Part shown: positions 15,872 through 20,682 of the stretch, piece by piece
How positions within the stretch are numbered: the stretch's first letter is position 1
Layout of the letters: every line of letters begins with the position of its first letter
Source: Candidatus Cloacimonas sp. SDB
GTDB taxonomy: Bacteria; Cloacimonadota; Cloacimonadia; Cloacimonadales; TCS61
Direction: 5' to 3'
DNA: 20,682 nt
Assembly (NCBI GenBank): GCA_001412425.1
Contig: LKUH01000399.1
Coordinates: 1 to 20,682 of the forward strand
The notes under the pieces: generated by a model
What the model saw: the letters and a program-made list of their open reading frames with translations, nothing else
What the model was told of the DNA's origin: nothing
Database searches by the model: none
Position numbers and translations under genes: made by a program

Positions 15872-18361
15872 TTAATTTAATATGATCGATAATTTTACTT
15901 TTGTTCCCCTGCCCAAATCACTTTCCAGCTCAAATTTTGTGTTGTGAAGAGCAGCAATATGTCTGACAAAACAAAGTCCCAGCCCGGAATGATGTTTCTT
16001 AGTTGTAAAGAAAGGGATTAAGGCTTTTTCCGGATTTTCAATTCCGGTTCCATTATCTGTAATCTCCATAAGCAGACAGGTTTGTTCTTTTGTTAGAGCT
16101 AATGTAATTATTCCTTTATCAAGAATGCCTTCCAGGGCATTACTGATAAGATTGGTTAGTAAAATTTCATACAGCTTAGCATCTATTTTTACAGTAATGT
16201 CCTGTTGAAGATCTTCTATGCGAAGTTCAATTTGCCTTTGAACAATTTCATATTCAAATTTCTCCAGACAAATTTTGAGAAAAGTCGAAATTTTTACCTC
16301 TTCCGGATTGGGAGAATCAAGTTTGGCGAATTCCATTAATTTGAAGATCACTTGATTTATCTCATCGGAGTTGTAGATCAAATTTTTCATAATTTTCTCT
16401 GTTTCAGAATAATTCTCTTTTAAATATTGAGCTGTAGATTTGATAATTGCAATTGGGTTACGGATCTCATGAGCAATTCCCGCTGCCAATTCCCCAATTC
16501 CAGCCATTTTTTCAGCTTCCATCAGTATTTTTTCAGATCTTTTATTTCTTATGACAGTATCCTTCAACTGCTCATTTATATCCATCAGATCTGAAGTTCT
16601 ATCTTTCACCCTCTGCTCAAGTTCCTGTTTCAACTCCTGCAGTACCGCTTCAGACTGAGTTCTGGTATTGATCTCATCAGCCAGTTTTTGATTAGAGCGC
16701 TTTATAGACCTGCTATATAAGATCAATGATACAGCAAAAAGCAGTAGTGCAGAGGTCAGCATTATAAGTATGACCCGAATCAGCTTTTCCTTCTCCAGCT
16801 CTCTGGAAATAATGCTGTTTTCCCTTTCCAGAAGATCCAATTCTTTCTGCTTTTCCAGAGAAGTGAGCTCTATGTCCATTTGATTTATAGCAGCTAGTTT
16901 CTCGTTGGAAGTAATGCTTTCTCTTATAATTTCAAAACGTTGCAAATATTCTAAAGATTCTTTATAGAGATTCTGTGATTCGAAGTATTTAGAAAATAGA
17001 ATTAGAATGTCTCTTGTGATATCTATTGTACCCATATTTTCAGATAATTCTAATGCCTGATTCAGAATATTATATACCTCATTTTCTTTTGATACCGTAA
17101 TATACAATTCAGCAATATTTTTTAAACATTCAGCGATACCCCTTTTATCATTAATCTCATTTTTTAGTATATATGCTTTCTGGTAAAATTGATTTGCTTT
17201 ATCGTATTCACCCAAACTGAAATACAATAATCCTAAATTATCAAAAAAAAACGACATACTTCTTTTATTATCTATATAACCAGAAATACTCCTAGCGATT
17301 TCAACACATTCTTTTGCTAATATTAATTTCTCTTTTTGGCATAGCAATTCACCAATATTGATAATATTTTTCCCTAATCTACTATAATCACCTATTATTT
17401 TTGTAATATTAATCATTTTTAATCCATAGTAAAATGATTTTTCAACATTCCCCATGTTATAATACATTATTCTCAATAGCTCATATAACTCGATTTCCTG
17501 ATTTAAATCACCAATTTCTTTAGAATAATTTAAACATTTATTAATATTTCTAATTGTACTATCAAAATTACCGGTTGCTAAATTTAATAAAGATAAATTG
17601 AAATTAATAACATTCATATTGTATTTATTACTTTGACCATTTTTCTCCATTTGTTTTATAATTTCATAAGAGTGATTATAAAATTTACCAGATTTAGAGT
17701 ATAATCCCAAAAACCAATAAATCCTGCCTAAATCTAAATATGATTCAGCAATTTTATAGTCATCACCATATTTTTCCCAGATTTGCAGTCTTTTCTCGCA
17801 TTTTTCTTGGGCAGCCTCATAATCTCCCATATTTATTAAAATCTCTGTAATATTTTGCAATATATCTGTACTGATTATTTCATCATGATTCGCTAAATAA
17901 GCATAGGCTCTTTCATAGGTATTTAAAGCTGCTTCATATTGATAATTATTTTCGTGTATAAACCCTAAATTCCTGTAGTACTTAGCAATATCTTCAGCAT
18001 CTTCGTTATAAATAATAAGCCCGATAGACCTTTCTGAATATTTCACTGCCAGATCATAATTCCTGTGTGTGTTTATTCTGGCTAAATGATACAGGCTGCG
18101 GGCTACTCTGATCGAATCTCCCCAATTTATGGCCAGGTTGAGTGCTGTTTGTTCAAATTCCATTGCCTTTTCGGTATCGATGTCTTTATAAGCCCAGCCC
18201 AGATCATGAAGAAATTCGAATCTTTCTTCCTGTTTTGAATTTTTTAATTCTCTTAACAAACTGTCGATCCTCGCTGTTTCCGTAAAACAGGTGGAGGGAA
18301 TTACTACAAAAAACCAGATGGCAATTGAGATGATCGCGGAAAAAACGAACCTATTTTTCAT
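15872..18361 (-). CDS. TPR-containing membrane sensor histidine kinase
   Basis: Sensor kinase of 829 residues. An N-terminal hydrophobic segment (about 5-24) is a signal peptide or anchor. It is followed by about eleven tetratricopeptide repeats (about 45-480) that should lie outside the membrane, a coiled coil, a transmembrane helix (about 527-550), a cytosolic coiled coil (about 552-615), a HisKA domain with H631 in GIAHEIRNP, and a HATPase domain with N741, DNGTGI, FFTTKK and HSGLGL. All kinase motifs are intact. The gene overlaps the upstream kinase gene by 11 bases and precedes the NtrC-type regulator by nine, so it is that regulator's probable kinase. The TPR half is much more AT-rich than its ends. 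The signal sensed is unknown; TPRs suggest a protein or peptide partner. Confidence 0.92.
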   Translation of the reverse strand: MKNRFVFSAIISIAIWFFVVIPSTCFTETARIDSLLRELKNSKQEERFEFLHDLGWAYKDIDTEKAMEFEQTALNLAINWGDSIRVARSLYHLARINTHRNYDLAVKYSERSIGLIIYNEDAEDIAKYYRNLGFIHENNYQYEAALNTYERAYAYLANHDEIISTDILQNITEILINMGDYEAAQEKCEKRLQIWEKYGDDYKIAESYLDLGRIYWFLGLYSKSGKFYNHSYEIIKQMEKNGQSNKYNMNVINFNLSLLNLATGNFDSTIRNINKCLNYSKEIGDLNQEIELYELLRIMYYNMGNVEKSFYYGLKMINITKIIGDYSRLGKNIINIGELLCQKEKLILAKECVEIARSISGYIDNKRSMSFFFDNLGLLYFSLGEYDKANQFYQKAYILKNEINDKRGIAECLKNIAELYITVSKENEVYNILNQALELSENMGTIDITRDILILFSKYFESQNLYKESLEYLQRFEIIRESITSNEKLAAINQMDIELTSLEKQKELDLLERENSIISRELEKEKLIRVILIMLTSALLLFAVSLILYSRSIKRSNQKLADEINTRTQSEAVLQELKQELEQRVKDRTSDLMDINEQLKDTVIRNKRSEKILMEAEKMAGIGELAAGIAHEIRNPIAIIKSTAQYLKENYSETEKIMKNLIYNSDEINQVIFKLMEFAKLDSPNPEEVKISTFLKICLEKFEYEIVQRQIELRIEDLQQDITVKIDAKLYEILLTNLISNALEGILDKGIITLALTKEQTCLLMEITDNGTGIENPEKALIPFFTTKKHHSGLGLCFVRHIAALHNTKFELESDLGRGTKVKLSIILN

Positions 18362-19790
18362 TAGTTGTTCCCAGGGGAAAGGATAATCTGATCGTGGTCC
18401 CTGTTCCAGGTCTGCTGCAGATTTCTATGTTTCCATCCATAGCCAGTATGTATCTCTGTACAATATTAAGGCCCAAACCACAGCCTGTTTCCTTGGTAGT
18501 ATAAAAAAGACTGAATATGTTTTCCAGCTTTTCTCTACACATGCCACAGCCTGTATCTGTTAGTTTTACAATTACATTCTGTTTATATTTTCTGCTGGTT
18601 ATTACAATTTTACCTTCATCTTTTATGGAGTCGATTGAATTGAGGATCAGATTAATCAATGCTCCTTCCAGTTTAACTCTGTCCAATTTTATTTTTGGCA
18701 ATCCAGCAGATAATTTTGTTGCAAAGCTGATCTTTTTAGCAGTTTGTTTAGCCTTGAATAAGCTTAAGGTGTTATGAATTATTTCATTAACATCTGCTTT
18801 GATCAATTCGTTTTTATCTGCACTAGATAACTCTTTTAAGGACTGCAGGGTTTTATTCACTTTTGAAGATGTTTTACCTAATATATCAGCCATTTCATTA
18901 ATTTCAATATCGCTATTAATAAATTTTTCCTGAAATGTCTGCACATTAAGATTAATTGAGTTTACTGGTTTTTTAATTACATTTATCATACCTGAAGTCA
19001 TTTCTCCGACAATTTTGAACCGTTCTGCTCTTAGGATTTTTTCTCTCATCTTTTCCATCAGAATAATTTCAGACTCAAGATCCCTATTGGCGGTAATCAG
19101 TTCCTTCTTCCTCCTTTCAACCAGATTCTCCAGTTCTCTTTTAATTTTTATGAGTTCATTTTGAGCCTTTGTACGGGCTTCAATTTCCCTTTTAAGTTTT
19201 CTTTTTTTAAGAATTTTTATCCTGATGAATATTAGAAACGTGATAAGAAAAATAAACAGAGAAACCGAAATAATCAGTATGATCCACTTAATCTGTTTTC
19301 TTCTTTCCAGGCTGAGATTTTTAAGGGCATTGTCGTGATTGAGTAATTCTATATTTTTCTGTTTTTCCAAAGTTTTGTATTGTTCATTTAGATCGGTAAT
19401 ATTTCTGGCATTGAGAATAGAATTAATGCTGTCTTTATAGCTTAGATAGGATTTATAACTATCTAAAGCCTGCTTATAATCCTGATTATTGTACAGGATC
19501 GAATATTCAGAAAAATATTTATCTCTTTTAAGTTTATATTCATCCAGCCTGGGTTCTTGAGCCAGTATTTCGTTATAGTAATTAAATTCGTAGGTGAGAA
19601 AATCGATGGAATCAAGAGCAATTACATTTTCCAGCTCCTGCAGAAAAGCTTCATCCAGAACAAAATCCTTATTGAGAATTGAATCTCCCAATTCAGGCAG
19701 AATTTCTGTCGCAGTTACTGATAATAAGCAGTTTTGCAGGCATCCTATCAGGAATAACAAAACAACGATCCGGAAAATGGATTTTTTCAA
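18351..19790 (-). CDS. Membrane histidine pseudokinase (H-box Asn variant)
   Basis: Histidine-kinase-like protein of 479 residues. The N-terminal hydrophobic stretch ends in LIGC (C17), a plausible lipobox. A short TPR-like and coiled-coil sensor (about 30-165) is followed by a transmembrane helix (169-191), a coiled coil and a kinase core. The H-box reads GEMTSGMINVIKKP, so the phospho-acceptor His is Asn270 and the next Glu is Val. The ATP-binding domain looks complete (NLILNSIDS, DTGCGM, FYTTK, GCGLGL). It probably binds ATP but cannot phosphorylate itself on the usual site. Layout and linker motifs match the neighbouring 829-residue kinase, so it looks like a duplicate that lost most TPRs. 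The start is TTG at 19788-19790 with AAGGAA upstream; no ATG fits. It overlaps the next gene by 11 bases. Confidence 0.85.
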   Translation of the reverse strand: MKKSIFRIVVLLFLIGCLQNCLLSVTATEILPELGDSILNKDFVLDEAFLQELENVIALDSIDFLTYEFNYYNEILAQEPRLDEYKLKRDKYFSEYSILYNNQDYKQALDSYKSYLSYKDSINSILNARNITDLNEQYKTLEKQKNIELLNHDNALKNLSLERRKQIKWIILIISVSLFIFLITFLIFIRIKILKKRKLKREIEARTKAQNELIKIKRELENLVERRKKELITANRDLESEIILMEKMREKILRAERFKIVGEMTSGMINVIKKPVNSINLNVQTFQEKFINSDIEINEMADILGKTSSKVNKTLQSLKELSSADKNELIKADVNEIIHNTLSLFKAKQTAKKISFATKLSAGLPKIKLDRVKLEGALINLILNSIDSIKDEGKIVITSRKYKQNVIVKLTDTGCGMCREKLENIFSLFYTTKETGCGLGLNIVQRYILAMDGNIEICSRPGTGTTIRLSFPLGTTNEK

Positions 19791-19849
19791 ATAAATTCCT
19801 TTTCAGTTGGAAAGCTACCTGAAGAACAAATTTTGAAGTAAAATTTTTT

Positions 19850-20650
19850 TTATGATTCGCTATGTTCTTTGGGTTTGTACATCCGCTTCAGCCAATCACT
19901 CAAACCATCCAGTCCGGGAAAAAGAACTCTTTCTGTAATATTGGACTGGTCCAGTTTATCCCTGATCTCCCACTTAAGCTCTTTAGGTATTATTACTTTT
20001 TTCCAGAGTTGAGGATACAATTTCAGCCAGTCATCAAGCACAAGTTTGCTATTGGAAGATATGGAAAAGAGAGCGAATTGATTAATGAATCTCTCGTCCA
20101 AAGAGGGCGGTTCGAAAAAGAGCACAAAATCATCTTCAATTAAATTTGAGAATTCCTTGAATGAACCGGCAGCTTTCAAGATCAGATCAACAGTAAAAGC
20201 GTTAGCTCCTTCCCTTTCCAAGACATTTTTCAGGATTTCAGGTAAAAGTAAATGAGCTTCAACGTAATTAATCACCCAGATAACTCCATCTGTATCAAAT
20301 TTATCCTGGTTAGCTGTGGCAAAATGCATGGCAATAAAGGGTGAATAAGTCCAATCCATCAGTCTGGTAGGAAGTCCATGATGTTGGGCAACTGACAGCC
20401 AATGCCACAAAGGTTCACTCTCCAGAATATTTTTATGAGCATACTTAACGAAATTACGAAGCAGATGTGGTTCCATTTTCCAAAATTTACCACCAAGTCT
20501 TGTAAGAGTGGTTTCCAATTTGTATTCTGCATCAGAAAGTCCTCGAAAAGCACACCTGGATCTGAACCTGCCTATCCGGGGATTCCAGGAGTCCGAAAAC
20601 AGCTCCTCCTGCAATGCATTCCAGGATTTTACTTCAATTATATTCTGCAT
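19850..20650 (-). CDS. FRG-domain protein
   Basis: Soluble protein of 266 residues with the FRG domain, a widespread domain of uncertain function named for its Phe-Arg-Gly motif, here F35-R36-G37 in CAFRGLSDAEYKLETTL. A second conserved block is QHHGLPTRLMDW (89-100), and a third is a RFINQFALFS segment near residue 190. There is no signal peptide or membrane segment. A clear RBS (GGAGAG) precedes the ATG. It is upstream of, and in line with, the pseudokinase gene across a 59-base gap that shows no clear terminator, so co-transcription is possible but unproven. FRG proteins occur in varied accessory contexts; I see no partner gene here that would fix a role. Confidence 0.8.
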   Translation of the reverse strand: MQNIIEVKSWNALQEELFSDSWNPRIGRFRSRCAFRGLSDAEYKLETTLTRLGGKFWKMEPHLLRNFVKYAHKNILESEPLWHWLSVAQHHGLPTRLMDWTYSPFIAMHFATANQDKFDTDGVIWVINYVEAHLLLPEILKNVLEREGANAFTVDLILKAAGSFKEFSNLIEDDFVLFFEPPSLDERFINQFALFSISSNSKLVLDDWLKLYPQLWKKVIIPKELKWEIRDKLDQSNITERVLFPGLDGLSDWLKRMYKPKEHSES

Positions 20651-20682
20651 AAAACTCTCCTCGATTTTAAAAAATTATCAGT

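Noticed and set aside
19850..20650. Anti-phage defence system built on the FRG protein and kinases
   Set aside because: No nuclease, toxin, NTPase effector or other defence gene accompanies it, and the neighbours read as an ordinary two-component system.
1..20682. Sigma54 promoters for the NtrC-type regulator
   Set aside because: I scanned the gaps for a GG/GC pair with correct spacing (TGGCAC-N5-TTGC) on both strands and found none. GG at 44-45 with GC at 53-54 is too close.
1..20682. CRISPR arrays, IS elements, tRNA or rRNA genes, selenocysteine codons
   Set aside because: I saw no repeat-spacer pattern, transposase, terminal inverted repeats or structural RNA. The TGA codons I checked act as gene ends, and no in-frame TGA interrupts a conserved domain.

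Overview
The window looks like a chromosomal segment of an AT-rich, probably anaerobic bacterium that uses strong Shine-Dalgarno sites (AGGAGG, AAGGAG). Large TPR sensor kinases paired with NtrC-type regulators, and this set of catabolic genes, would fit a member of the FCB group such as Cloacimonadota. That assignment rests on style alone and is tentative. There is no rRNA, tRNA, CRISPR array, IS element or phage gene, and no gene-free stretch longer than about 120 bases.

Bases 71-13192 (+ strand) form one tightly packed catabolic cluster. In order it holds two different transcarbamylases of the knotted AOTCase/YgeW type, a carbamate kinase, a fold-type II PLP enzyme, a first three-subunit molybdenum hydroxylase (FAD subunit, 2Fe-2S subunit, large Mo subunit; closest to E. 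coli YgfM/XdhD), and a zinc-ribbon threonine-synthase-like PLP enzyme. A second three-subunit molybdenum hydroxylase (Mo, 2Fe-2S, FAD) follows, and its large subunit keeps all the active-site residues of xanthine dehydrogenase. Most genes overlap or lie within 20 bases of each other. The exceptions are a 98-base gap with a long hairpin, a 43-base gap with a short hairpin, and a 115-base AT-rich gap that may hold an internal promoter.

The set resembles the E. coli yge/ygf/xdh purine locus. The inferred scheme is: the two hydroxylases oxidise a purine or related N-heterocycle; ring opening (enzymes not in the window) gives ureido/carbamoyl amino acids; the transcarbamylases remove carbamoyl groups as carbamoyl phosphate; carbamate kinase turns that into ATP; and the PLP enzymes deaminate the resulting (di)amino acid. 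No canonical YgeX, YgeY, YgfK, SsnA or hydantoinase is present here, so the pathway is either a variant or continues outside the window.

Bases 13195-20650 are all on the - strand. Read 5'->3' on that strand they are: an FRG-domain protein; a short membrane histidine kinase whose phospho-acceptor His is replaced by Asn (pseudokinase); a long TPR histidine kinase with an intact H-box; an NtrC-type sigma54 activator; a degenerate CheY-like receiver; and a SAM-dependent methyltransferase that converges on the catabolic cluster with a 2-base gap. The two kinase genes overlap by 11 bases and the regulator follows 9 bases later, so the three very probably form one signalling unit. Nothing in the sequence shows that this unit controls the catabolic cluster.
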